From an uncultured Ectothiorhodospiraceae bacterium (lineage in GTDB: Bacteria; Pseudomonadota; Gammaproteobacteria; UBA6429; Thiohalophilaceae), in the NCBI GenBank assembly GCA_947259575.1, contig CAMYMU010000053.1, forward strand, positions 1-39,679: a stretch of 39,679 nucleotides of DNA. Direction: 5' to 3'. The translations under genes were made by a program, and so were the position numbers. Positions 27,719 through 34,758 of the stretch are shown one piece after another. Numbering within the stretch: position 1 is the stretch's first letter; every line of letters starts with the position of its first letter. The notes under the pieces are model-generated. The model saw only the letters and a program-made list of their open reading frames with translations, was not told the DNA's origin and did not search any database.

Positions 27719-28470
27719 ACGACGCCTAAATTTATTTTTCGAGCTTAAATTTTTACATTTTTAATGTCTAATCGAACAAAAATAATAAAAAAAACAGGCT
27801 GAGAAGGCTTCTAAAGCGCTTTTATATGGTTTTTTTAGCTATTTTGTCTGTCTGATCGTAAAAAAGAGTTAGTTTTGTTTAAAAATGTACTCGTTAGCGC
27901 CTTAAAACTTTTTTCAGCGACGTTTTATTTAAACCAAAACTATTAAACACTTAAAAAAACGCATCCCAGATCAGCCTTAGACGCTTTTTAACGCGTCTTT
28001 TAATTTTAACGCCTGTAATTTCTTAAACTTTTAACTAAAAATTGTTTGAAAATACATTTTTAACTTAACAAATTCCGTTTCATCTCCAAAAAATCACTTT
28101 TTAGATCATTTTTTATTGGCTTTTGAGCATTTCAAAACATGTTTTTTTAAAATTGGATCAAATTTTTATACATTTTCATAAAATGACATGTTTAATTCTT
28201 AAAAAATTAAAAATTTTTATCACCAACGTCAAAAAATTGTTCTTTACTGACGTTATTTTTATAAATTTACTATGCAAAACATGTTTTCGAATCTAAAAGT
28301 TAAAAATTTTTATCATTAAATTAAATTTTTTATAAAAACAGACGATAAAAAGTCGTTAATTGAAGTCAAAAGTTGCAAACGTGGAATTATTAACTACGAA
28401 TACTAGATTTTTTTATTGACTTAGCTATACTCACACAAACTCAGTGTTCAACCTTCGGAGGGTTTTAACC
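27719..28470. other. Very AT-rich intergenic region upstream of the histone-like gene
   Basis: About 750 bases without a convincing gene. It is much more AT-rich than the flanks: the 60-base blocks starting at 28141 and 28201 hold only 10 and 12 G/C. It contains a 16-bp direct repeat (TTAAAAATTTTTATCA at 28207 and 28300), a 12-bp palindrome AAAACATGTTTT twice (28134 and 28276), and an inverted repeat AACGTCA/TGACGTT (28225-28254). It may be a binding region for nucleoid proteins, an extended promoter, or hold an unrecognised RNA. Confidence 0.6.
28426..28431 (+). promoter_or_regulatory. Candidate -10 box of the histone-like gene
   Basis: TATACT matches five of six sigma-70 -10 positions and would give a leader of about 30 bases. 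A TTGACT lies only 4 bases upstream, too close to serve as its -35 box, so the upstream element is unclear. Confidence 0.4.
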
Positions 28471-28854
28471 ATGGCAACAAAGAAAAAGGGTCGCAAAAAG
28501 GCGGCTAAGAAAAAGGTAGTCCGTAAAAAGACTACAAAGAAACGCGTAGCTAAGAAGAAAGTTACGAAGAAGAAAGCCAAGAAAAAGGCTAAGAAGAAAG
28601 CAACAAAGAAAAAAGCAAAGAAAAAGGCTAAGAAGAAAGTAACCAAGAAGAAAGCAAAGAAAAAGGCCAAGAAGAAGGCTAAGAAGAAAGCAAAGAAAAA
28701 GGCCAAGAAAAAGGCTAAAAAGAAAGTAGCCAAGAAGAAGGCAAAGAAAAAGGCCAAGAAAAAGGCCAAAAAGAAAGTAAGCAAGAAAAAGGCTAAGAAA
28801 AAAGCCAAAAAGAAGACGACTAAGAAGAAAGCACGTCGTCGCAAGAAGAAGTAA
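28471..28854 (+). CDS. Histone H1-like lysine-repeat DNA-binding protein
   Basis: 127 residues built almost wholly of Lys and Ala in 4-residue units (KKKA, with variants KKKV, KKKT, KKKS), plus Arg near both ends (RKKTTKKRV, ARRRKKK). No acidic or aromatic residue occurs. The ATG at 28471 is preceded by GGAGGG 8 bases away; a GTG 27 bases earlier lies before that site and is rejected. The protein resembles the C-terminal tail of histone H1 and bacterial H1-like proteins, which bind DNA non-specifically and compact it. The repeats make slippage-driven length change likely. A strong terminator follows. DNA binding is inferred from composition. Confidence 0.88.
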   Translation: MATKKKGRKKAAKKKVVRKKTTKKRVAKKKVTKKKAKKKAKKKATKKKAKKKAKKKVTKKKAKKKAKKKAKKKAKKKAKKKAKKKVAKKKAKKKAKKKAKKKVSKKKAKKKAKKKTTKKKARRRKKK

Positions 28855-28872
28855 AACTGGCGTTAGCTAGTG

Positions 28873-28897
28873 AAAAGGGCCCCTCGGGGCCCTTTTT
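28873..28897 (+). terminator. Rho-independent terminator of the histone-like gene
   Basis: GGGCCC (28877-28882), loop CTCG, GGGCCC (28887-28892), followed by TTTTT. A-T pairs extend the stem on the outside. It lies 19 bases after the stop codon. Confidence 0.93.
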
Positions 28898-28915
28898 CTA
28901 TTGAGTCCTTAAAAA

Positions 28916-29000
28916 GGTTCTGACTGCGTTGTAAGAATGCTCCTATTTCGTTACATACAGATCCGTATGCTCCTCATAGTCGTATTCTTACGCCTTGCCA
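28916..29000 (-). repeat. 85-bp nested-hairpin element, copy A (inverted)
   Basis: Reads GGTTCTGACTGCGTT...CGCCTTGCC on the plus strand, that is, the opposite orientation to copies B and C. Outer arms GTAAGAAT and ATTCTTAC are exact complements, and the inner hairpin is CATAC/GTATG. It lies between the histone-like terminator and ilvA and is paired with copy B about 120 bases away. Confidence 0.65.
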
Positions 29001-29118
29001 GTTTCCTTTTTATGAACTCAATTTTTCGCTCCTGAAGGAGCAATTGCCGATAGTCCGTCTGCTTATTTCAAGTGAATTACTAACTACGTACTCAAGATTA
29101 AGGTCATCAAACGGATGA

Positions 29119-29203
29119 TGACAAGGCGTGGAAATATGAGGTCAAGGAGCATACAGAGTAGTATGTGACGCAGACTGAGTATTTGCACAACACAGTCAGC
29201 ACC
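29119..29203 (+). repeat. 85-bp nested-hairpin element, copy B
   Basis: Begins TGACAAGGC and ends AACACAGTCAGCACC. The outer arms GTGGAAATA and TATTTGCAC pair at eight of nine positions, and the inner hairpin CATAC/GTATG has the same arms as in copy A. It ends 16 bases before the ilvA stop. The 28855-29218 gap contains only this copy, copy A, a terminator and a small GCTCC/GGAGC hairpin at 29028-29041; I see no gene in it. Confidence 0.65.
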
Positions 29204-29218
29204 GTTTCAGGGCCTTAA

Positions 29219-30784
29219 TCAGTTTAGGAATAGTGAGTAAGCGGGATTACTGCTCTCATCCCAGTATCGATACCCAATCTCATCCAGGAAAACCTTGAAT
29301 TGTGGTTCATCACCATCGGGCACTTGCATACCGACCAGCACCCTTCCATAAGCCGCACCGTGATTTCGGTAGTGAAACAGACTGATATTCCACTGTTGGC
29401 CCATTTTGTTCAGAAACCGCAATAGTGCACCAGGTCTTTCTGGAAATTCGAATCGATAGAGGCGTTCATTTTTCACACCATCAACACGACCACCGACCAT
29501 ATAACGGATATGCAGCTTAGCCATTTCATTGTCTGTCATATCCAGTACCGGGTAATCCTGGCTGGTCAATTTAGCCATTAAATCATCTTTTTCATGTACG
29601 CCGGATTGCATCTGCACACCAACAAATACATGCGCCTGTTCGGGTTGTGAGTAGCGATAATTAAACTCAGTAATACCTCTGGTACCTATCGTTTCACAGA
29701 ATTGTCGAAAGCTGCCTGGTGTTTCCGGAATCGTAACCGCGATCAATGCCTCACGGTGCTCACCGAGCTCAGCCCGTTCAGAGATGTGCCGCAGACGATC
29801 AAAATTCATATTGGCACCGCTATCGATTGCGACAAAAGTCTTACCCGTCACATCATGATCAGCGATATAACGTTTCATACCCGCTACTGCCAGAGCACCC
29901 GCAGGTTCTGCTATCGAGCGGGTATCATCAAATATGTCTTTCACCGCGGCACATATTTCATCGGTGGTTGCTAGCACCACCTCATCTACACAGTGTTTTG
30001 CAATATCGAAGGTTTGTTCACCGACTTTTCTTACCGCCACACCATCAGCAAAGATCCCGACTTGCTCTAACTCAACCCGCTCACCGGCCTGCATTGCTGC
30101 ATATAGGCAAGCTGAATCTTCAGCCTCAACACCAATGATTTTAATATCTGGATTTACCGATTTGATATAGGCACTGATACCGGCAATTAAACCACCGCCA
30201 CCAACCGGTACAAAAATAGCATCTATCGGCTGCTGCTTTGTGGATGCCTGTAGGGTCTCCATTTGATGCAGGATCTCGATTGCGATAGTCCCTTGCCCAC
30301 AAATCACATCGATATCATCATATGGATGAATAAATACGAACTGCTCTTTTTCTGCCAACTCATAGGCATGTGCACAGGCATCATCATAGGTGTTGCCATG
30401 CAGGACTATTTTCGGGCCATAGGAGGCAACGGATTCAACCTTGATCCGTGGCGTTGTCTTCGGCATCACAATCGTGGCTGCGATATTGAGACGTTGTGCC
30501 GCCAAAGCGACACCCTGTGCATGATTACCCGCAGAAGCCGCAATGATGCCTGCCTGGCGCTCCTGTTCTGACAATTGAGAGATCTTGTTATATGAGCCTC
30601 TTAATTTGAAGGAAAAAACCGACTGCAAATCTTCTCGCTTTAAATAAATCTTATTGCCCAGCTTCTCGCTCAATGAAGGAGCGAAGTCGAGCGGCGATTC
30701 CACGGCAACCTCGTAGACATTGGCCTTTTTGATCTTCGCGACTAAATCTGGAAATTTTGGTAATTTCTGGTGTTCTGGAGTCAT
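29219..30784 (-). CDS. ilvA: Threonine ammonia-lyase, biosynthetic
   Basis: PLP enzyme that deaminates threonine to 2-oxobutyrate, the first step to isoleucine. 521 residues, the length of the long allosteric form. The PLP lysine is Lys60 in SVFSFKLRGSYNKI; the phosphate-binding loop is VPVGGGGLIAGI, and SAGNHAQGVA lies between. The last ~190 residues form two ACT-like regulatory domains, starting at ALIAVTIPETPGSFRQF and RLYRFEFPERPGALLRF, where isoleucine and valine act in known enzymes. AGGAAG precedes the ATG. It is divergent from rpiA. Confidence 0.97.
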   Translation of the reverse strand: MTPEHQKLPKFPDLVAKIKKANVYEVAVESPLDFAPSLSEKLGNKIYLKREDLQSVFSFKLRGSYNKISQLSEQERQAGIIAASAGNHAQGVALAAQRLNIAATIVMPKTTPRIKVESVASYGPKIVLHGNTYDDACAHAYELAEKEQFVFIHPYDDIDVICGQGTIAIEILHQMETLQASTKQQPIDAIFVPVGGGGLIAGISAYIKSVNPDIKIIGVEAEDSACLYAAMQAGERVELEQVGIFADGVAVRKVGEQTFDIAKHCVDEVVLATTDEICAAVKDIFDDTRSIAEPAGALAVAGMKRYIADHDVTGKTFVAIDSGANMNFDRLRHISERAELGEHREALIAVTIPETPGSFRQFCETIGTRGITEFNYRYSQPEQAHVFVGVQMQSGVHEKDDLMAKLTSQDYPVLDMTDNEMAKLHIRYMVGGRVDGVKNERLYRFEFPERPGALLRFLNKMGQQWNISLFHYRNHGAAYGRVLVGMQVPDGDEPQFKVFLDEIGYRYWDESSNPAYSLFLN

Positions 30785-30890
30785 CGACTTCCTGCAAATT
30801 TGAGTTAAAAGCTTTATTCAGCTCACACATCCCTAATATAATGAGAGTTTACCTTCGCGACAATGTGGAATTGGTAATCAGGAGAAGAAT

Positions 30891-31547
30891 ATGACACAAG
30901 ACGAGATGAAGCAGGCGGTTGCCAAGGCCGCCATCGAATATGTAGAAGTCGGCACCATTATTGGTATCGGTACTGGTTCCACCGCGAATTTCTTTATTGA
31001 TGAGTTGGCTAAGATCAAACATCAGATTGAAGGTGCCGTCGCCAGTTCTGTCGCCAGCACCGAGCGCCTGGAAGGACATGGCATTGAGGTCCTCGACCTG
31101 AATAGCGTCTCTGAGATATCGGTTTACGTTGATGGCGCCGATGAGTCGAACAAGCACCTGCACCTGATCAAGGGGGGCGGTGGCGCCCTGACTCGCGAAA
31201 AGATCGTCGCGGCAGTCAGTAAAAAGTTCGTCTGTATTGCTGATGAAACCAAGCTGGTTGGTTGTCTGGGGGCCTTTCCATTACCGGTAGAAGTCATTCC
31301 CATGGCGCGCAGTTATGTCGCCCGAGAAATCGCCAAGCTAGGTGGTCAACCTGTGCTACGAGAAGGATTCACCACCGATAACGGCAATGTGATTCTGGAT
31401 GTGCACAACATGGAGATCATGGAACCGGTCAAACTGGAAAAAACACTGAATCATATTACCGGTGTTGTTACGAATGGCCTGTTCGCGATGCGACCTGCTG
31501 ATGTATTGTTGTTGGGCACACAAGATGGTGTGACCACACTCACTTAG
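30891..31547 (+). CDS. rpiA: Ribose-5-phosphate isomerase A
   Basis: Interconverts ribulose-5-phosphate and ribose-5-phosphate in the pentose phosphate pathway. 218 residues. The motifs [45 protein letters not shown] and the C-terminal [19 protein letters not shown] are complete, including the catalytic Asp/Glu in DGADE and the Lys in IKGGGG. AGGAG sits 7 bases before the ATG. The ilvA-rpiA divergent pair is also found in enterobacteria, although not always adjacent. Confidence 0.98.
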   Translation: MTQDEMKQAVAKAAIEYVEVGTIIGIGTGSTANFFIDELAKIKHQIEGAVASSVASTERLEGHGIEVLDLNSVSEISVYVDGADESNKHLHLIKGGGGALTREKIVAAVSKKFVCIADETKLVGCLGAFPLPVEVIPMARSYVAREIAKLGGQPVLREGFTTDNGNVILDVHNMEIMEPVKLEKTLNHITGVVTNGLFAMRPADVLLLGTQDGVTTLT

Positions 31548-31613
31548 AAGCTATTGCGCGACATAATTTTTCCATAGTATTGTCATTGCTCATAACACTT
31601 TTAAAACTTCTAT

Positions 31614-31814
31614 ATGCAACGATTCCTTGTCATAACGGGTATTGTTTTACTTGCACTGGGGCTGCTTTGGCCCTGGCTGCAGAAGATGGGTTTATTTCGT
31701 CTGCCGGGTGATATTGTCATTGAGAAAGAGAATTTCCGTTTTTATTTTCCTATCGCCACCAGCATCATCATTAGTATCATTCTCAGTTTGATCCTCTGGT
31801 TTACGCGTAAATAA
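31614..31814 (+). CDS. DUF2905 small membrane protein
   Basis: 66 residues with two hydrophobic helices, FLVITGIVLLALGLLWPWL and FPIATSIIISIILSLILWF, separated by the conserved amphipathic stretch MGLFRLPGDIVIEKENFRFYFP. That central GDI-x-IE-x-NF-x-FYFP pattern identifies the DUF2905 family, whose function is unknown. It follows rpiA by 66 bases and may be cotranscribed with it. No strong ribosome site is visible before the ATG. Confidence 0.88.
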   Translation: MQRFLVITGIVLLALGLLWPWLQKMGLFRLPGDIVIEKENFRFYFPIATSIIISIILSLILWFTRK

Positions 31815-31942
31815 AATTTCCAGGAACAAACTGTAGGAATAATTTCTGGTTCGATATTGTATTCGTAGAGTCGCTCCGGCCATGGCCCAGGCCACCTTCT
31901 CGACCTCCGTTCTCACCTTATCCCTGGTCTCACGCGACATAA

Positions 31943-31965
31943 GTAGGTGCGGTCTCAGACCGCGA
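31943..31965 (+). repeat. REP-like repeat, copy 1
   Basis: A 23-bp unit beginning GTAGGTGCGG and ending ACCGCGA, with an internal hairpin GCGGTCTCAGACCGC. The GTAGG head followed by a GC-rich hairpin is the layout of bacterial REP sequences. It is paired in inverted orientation with copy 2. Confidence 0.75.
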
Positions 31966-31998
31966 CAGATTTTGGTTGTGGTGTTTTGTCGGAGGGAA

Positions 31999-32021
31999 TC
32001 GCGGCCTGAGGCCGCGCCTAC
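31999..32021 (-). repeat. REP-like repeat, copy 2 (inverted)
   Basis: On the minus strand it begins GTAGGCGCGG and ends GCCGCGA, matching copy 1 at 20 of 23 positions. The changes in the hairpin are paired (GGTCTCAGACC against GGCCTCAGGCC), so folding is kept. The two copies, 33 bases apart, form a BIME-like unit between DUF2905 and the porin. Confidence 0.75.
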
Positions 32022-32025
32022 TCCA

Positions 32026-32066
32026 CAAAAAAAACCCCGGGCCGGATTACTCCAGACCAGGGTTTT
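32026..32066 (-). terminator. Rho-independent terminator of the porin operon
   Basis: On the minus strand, AAAACCCTGG (32057-32066) pairs with CCGGGGTTTT (32031-32040) with one mismatch. A T-run follows (eight A at 32027-32034 on the plus strand). It lies 26 bases after the porin stop. Confidence 0.85.
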
Positions 32067-32091
32067 GAGTCTACCTACTGACTAAACATTT

Positions 32092-33435
32092 TTAAAAGAT
32101 AACAAGTATCTGTGCAGTTAGCCGATCATCTATGGAACCAAGAATTTGATTCGGTACCGCTGAACCCGCGAGATTAGGAGCTTCTGCATCACGTAACTCG
32201 TAGTTCAAAATGAAGCGGCTCTTCTTATTGAAAAAGTATTGTGTACCCAGAGTCAACGTCTCGAACTTGCGCTCAGCAGCGCTACTATTCGTTAAACGAT
32301 TATAGACATCATAACGTACGTCCACTTCCCACTTGGGTGTAATGTGATAGCCAAAGTCCATATAGTAACCATCAGCTTCACCCGTAGTAGCCACATTAAA
32401 TGATGATACTGCAGTAGCAGCGTTATTTAATGAACCTGCAACCGCACCACCATCGGTACCATTGAAGATCATACCGTCGGCCGTGATATATTCGAAGTTG
32501 GCGTGGATTTTTCCCTTGCGGAAAGTCGTACCGATACCTGAGCGAGTGCGATCATACTCGCCGGCACCGCCTGTGCCATTCGAACCCGAAAGCGTACGTT
32601 TGCCATCCTGATACCAGGCATACATCTTCAAGCCTTGACGTCTTGGCCCTTTACCACCATAGATGCGCTCAGAAGACCAATAAAGATAAGTTTCTTTATT
32701 GTCATCGTTATCACCTCGGGCAATACCGTTGCCATTACCAATCATCGCAGCATAACTATGTTCCCAGTCGCCAACCTTAAAAGCACCGAACACCTGAACA
32801 CCCGTATCACGAAATGCACTTACAGGACCATTAGGTCTGTTGGCAAAGGCCGACGTTGTACCTGCAATAGAACCATTGCCATCAAAAAAACGCTCCAGCA
32901 GCAAACCGTTAACTGCGCCGGTAAAATTGATGTAATCGAATACGTGAATGGCCTGTAAGCCTTCCTCACTGCCAGGAGTCTTGAACTGACCAACACGAAC
33001 ACGTGCACCCTTCATGTGATTGAAGGTGATACTGGCATCAGTGATTTTAGTGCTTCCACCACCCTGGCGGGTAATACCGTTATTACCAAACTCCGCGAGG
33101 AAGAAATAGTTCACATTGCTATCCAGTGGCATGCCGGTACCACGCACACCGATACGAGCACGAATAACATTAAAACCATCACTGGTTTTTAGATCTGGAC
33201 GCACTTGATTAAAAATAGCACTTTGACCTGACCAGGGTCCGGCTCTTAACTTGGTATCGGATGTATTTGTATATTCAGGCTGAATAAAACCCCAGACCTT
33301 GGCACGGGGTGCCTGACCTTCTCTTTCTGTACCTTGTAACATCAACCAGTTTGCGGCACTGGCTGATTGGCTTGTCATTGCAATCGCGGTTGCGCTGAAG
33401 AGGCCTAATAATATTTTTTTCTTAAATATAGACAT
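32092..33435 (-). CDS. Outer membrane porin (phosphate-selective porin O/P-like)
   Basis: 447 residues from the second ATG (33435); GGGAG is 6 bases before it but directly abuts the first ATG. A signal peptide MSIFKKKILLGLFSATAIAM followed by TSQSASA precedes the mature ANWLMLQG. The mature chain alternates hydrophobic and polar residues in beta-strand fashion, has long Gly/Asn/Thr loops, and ends LTAQILVIF with a terminal Phe, typical of beta-barrel proteins. The segment VRVGQFKTPGSEEGLQ resembles OprO/OprP-type porins. The substrate is unknown. It lies 55 bases after the dsrE-like gene and shares its ECF-type promoter. Confidence 0.85.
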   Translation of the reverse strand: MSIFKKKILLGLFSATAIAMTSQSASAANWLMLQGTEREGQAPRAKVWGFIQPEYTNTSDTKLRAGPWSGQSAIFNQVRPDLKTSDGFNVIRARIGVRGTGMPLDSNVNYFFLAEFGNNGITRQGGGSTKITDASITFNHMKGARVRVGQFKTPGSEEGLQAIHVFDYINFTGAVNGLLLERFFDGNGSIAGTTSAFANRPNGPVSAFRDTGVQVFGAFKVGDWEHSYAAMIGNGNGIARGDNDDNKETYLYWSSERIYGGKGPRRQGLKMYAWYQDGKRTLSGSNGTGGAGEYDRTRSGIGTTFRKGKIHANFEYITADGMIFNGTDGGAVAGSLNNAATAVSSFNVATTGEADGYYMDFGYHITPKWEVDVRYDVYNRLTNSSAAERKFETLTLGTQYFFNKKSRFILNYELRDAEAPNLAGSAVPNQILGSIDDRLTAQILVIF

Positions 33436-33490
33436 TTGCATCTCCCTTAAGAGCTTTTCTTAATATTTTTAGTTAGGGTATATGTTGTTA

Positions 33491-33940
33491 TTAAGGCTTG
33501 ATTAGCATGTAGCCTTTGTTTTTCAGCTCGATAATTCTGACTACACCAGCACCAACGGTAACTGCCTTGCCGTGAAGTTTAGGTGGGTATCCTAACTTCT
33601 TACCCATATTTCTTGAAGTGTTTGCACACGCACTGAACTTAACACCTGAGCCCGCAAGACTGGAAACGCGTCCTTTATTTGCATTATCTGCAAATAATAA
33701 ACGCAGACCTGGACCAAAGGCAACGATTTCGATATCGACCTGATCTTGTCCGTAGTGTTTAATCAGGTTGTTAGCAACATTAAGAACTAATGTTTGTTTA
33801 AAAGGATTTGGATCACTGATTTGTAGAATAACCTTGGTGTCTGCAAGTGACTGCTCTGCAGCATGTGCCGTGGTAACACCGACAAGCAATAAACCACTCA
33901 TCAATACCGACAGCATTACTTTGCCGTATTTCTTTAACAT
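33491..33940 (-). CDS. Secreted DsrE-family protein
   Basis: 149 residues from ATG 33940, which has GGAGG 8 bases upstream; an ATG 51 bases earlier would put 17 polar residues before the signal peptide. The signal peptide MLKKYGKVMLSVLMSGLLLV is cleaved probably after AHA (residue 27). The mature part has the DsrE/YchN-like pattern VILQISDPNPFKQTLVLNVANN, VDIEIVAFGPGLRLL, and a single Cys105 in VKFSACANTSRNMGKKLG. DsrE-fold proteins carry or sense sulfur as cysteine persulfide; the role here is inferred. It resembles the C-terminal domain of the nearby anti-sigma factor and is driven by a promoter like that of the sigma gene. Confidence 0.85.
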   Translation of the reverse strand: MLKKYGKVMLSVLMSGLLLVGVTTAHAAEQSLADTKVILQISDPNPFKQTLVLNVANNLIKHYGQDQVDIEIVAFGPGLRLLFADNANKGRVSSLAGSGVKFSACANTSRNMGKKLGYPPKLHGKAVTVGAGVVRIIELKNKGYMLIKP

Positions 33941-33969
33941 GGATGTTTCCTCCAGAATTTTCTTATTTA

Positions 33970-33986
33970 GCGCTATTAAATAGCGC
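33970..33986 (-). other. 17-bp perfect palindrome in the dsrE leader
   Basis: GCGCTATT-A-AATAGCGC lies between the ECF-type promoter and the ribosome site of the dsrE-like gene. In RNA it can form a 6-bp GCGCUA/UAGCGC hairpin with a 5-base loop. It may be an operator or a 5' mRNA stabiliser. Confidence 0.5.
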
Positions 33987-33998
33987 CCCACCTAATAA

Positions 33999-34024
33999 GA
34001 CGTGACAATGCACCAAAATATTCC
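33999..34024 (-). promoter_or_regulatory. ECF-type promoter of the dsrE-porin operon
   Basis: On the minus strand, GGAAT (34020-34024) and CGTC (33999-34002) are separated by 17 bases. GGAA(C/T)-N16/17-CGTC is the usual form of promoters used by group-4 (ECF) sigma factors. The flanks GGAATATT...ACGTCT are shared with the promoter upstream of the sigma gene. The transcript would start near 33992, leaving a leader of about 50 bases. Confidence 0.75.
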
Positions 34025-34102
34025 CTTTTTAATTCAAAGGATATCAACGAGTTACAAGCATAAGTACTTGATTATATTCTAATTTTATAAGGGGAAAAAA
34101 AT

Positions 34103-34128
34103 GGAATATTCTTCCGATCCACAACGTC
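34103..34128 (+). promoter_or_regulatory. ECF-type promoter of the sigma/anti-sigma operon
   Basis: GGAAT (34103-34107) and CGTC (34125-34128) with a 17-base spacer, and the same flanking bases (GGAATATT and ACGTCT) as the divergent promoter. The predicted start is near 34135, about 50 bases before the sigma gene. This arrangement suggests that the ECF sigma factor activates its own operon. Confidence 0.75.
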
Positions 34129-34185
34129 TACATAACAAAGCCGCTTTATAAATACCTGGCGTGCGATTGGGGAAAAATTGTAACA

Positions 34186-34758
34186 ATGAATTTGTTCAAG
34201 AAAATATGTCTACATCATAGTCTCAAACAGCGCATCGCTGATAATCACAAACGACTATATAGGACAGCTTATTCGTGGGGGCATGATCCAGACTTAGCTT
34301 CTGATGTGACACAGGAAACGATGGCCAAGGCACTGAAGCGCGTCAGTCAACTTCGTGATCCTAAAAAACTGGACAGTTGGTTATTCGGAATATTAATAAA
34401 TTGTTGGCGGGATCACTTCCGACAACAACGTGACACCGTCGATATCGATGAGGTTGAACTACTACACCAGGAGACACCTGAGAAACTCAAGCAGACTCAG
34501 GACATGGTCGATAGTGTTAGACGATCGATTGCACGCCTACCCGAAGGGCAGCGGCAAGTTATTACATTAGTGAATCTTGAAGGATTCAGTTACGCCGAGG
34601 TGGCAGAAATTTTAGAAATACCTGTCGGCACGGTGATGAGCAGATTATCACGCGCCAGAAACACACTAGCGGAGTATTTGTTAACCTATAAAACCAATCA
34701 GGATGTCAACCCGGAGCCTGTTAAAGTCGGGCAGGCAAAGTTACGGAGAGTAAAATGA
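34186..34758 (+). CDS. ECF (RpoE-type) RNA polymerase sigma factor
   Basis: 190 residues. Region 2 covers about residues 20-82: LYRTAYSWGHDPDLASDVTQETMAKAL (core binding) and LDSWLFGILINCWRDHFRQ (-10 recognition). Region 4 covers about 112-165: SIARLPEGQRQVITLVNLEGFSYAEVAEILEIPVGTVMSRLSRAR, a helix-turn-helix for the -35 box. There is no region 1 or 3, as in group-4 sigma factors. It overlaps the anti-sigma gene by 4 bases (ATGA), showing coupling. An ECF-type promoter lies 60-80 bases upstream. GGGG is 13 bases from the ATG, a long spacing. Confidence 0.95.
   Translation: MNLFKKICLHHSLKQRIADNHKRLYRTAYSWGHDPDLASDVTQETMAKALKRVSQLRDPKKLDSWLFGILINCWRDHFRQQRDTVDIDEVELLHQETPEKLKQTQDMVDSVRRSIARLPEGQRQVITLVNLEGFSYAEVAEILEIPVGTVMSRLSRARNTLAEYLLTYKTNQDVNPEPVKVGQAKLRRVK

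Noticed and set aside
28134-28315. Possible CRISPR-like or iteron array in the AT-rich gap
   Set aside because: The repeats occur only two times each with irregular spacing, and no cas or replication gene is near.
28431-28844. Long minus-strand frame rich in Phe, Leu and Ala opposite the lysine-repeat gene
   Set aside because: It is the complement of AAG/AAA-rich repeats and has no plausible start site or family.
31692-31940. 82-residue minus-strand frame beginning MSRETRDKVRTEVEKVAWAM
   Set aside because: The first third looks protein-like, but the frame then runs across the DUF2905 gene in antisense and no ribosome site is seen. It may be a gene remnant; not strong enough to list.
34101-34151. 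16-codon leader ORF with a GGGGAAAAAA ribosome-like site ahead of the sigma gene
   Set aside because: It lies over the ECF-type promoter (GGAAT at 34103, CGTC at 34125), so it would be upstream of the transcription start.
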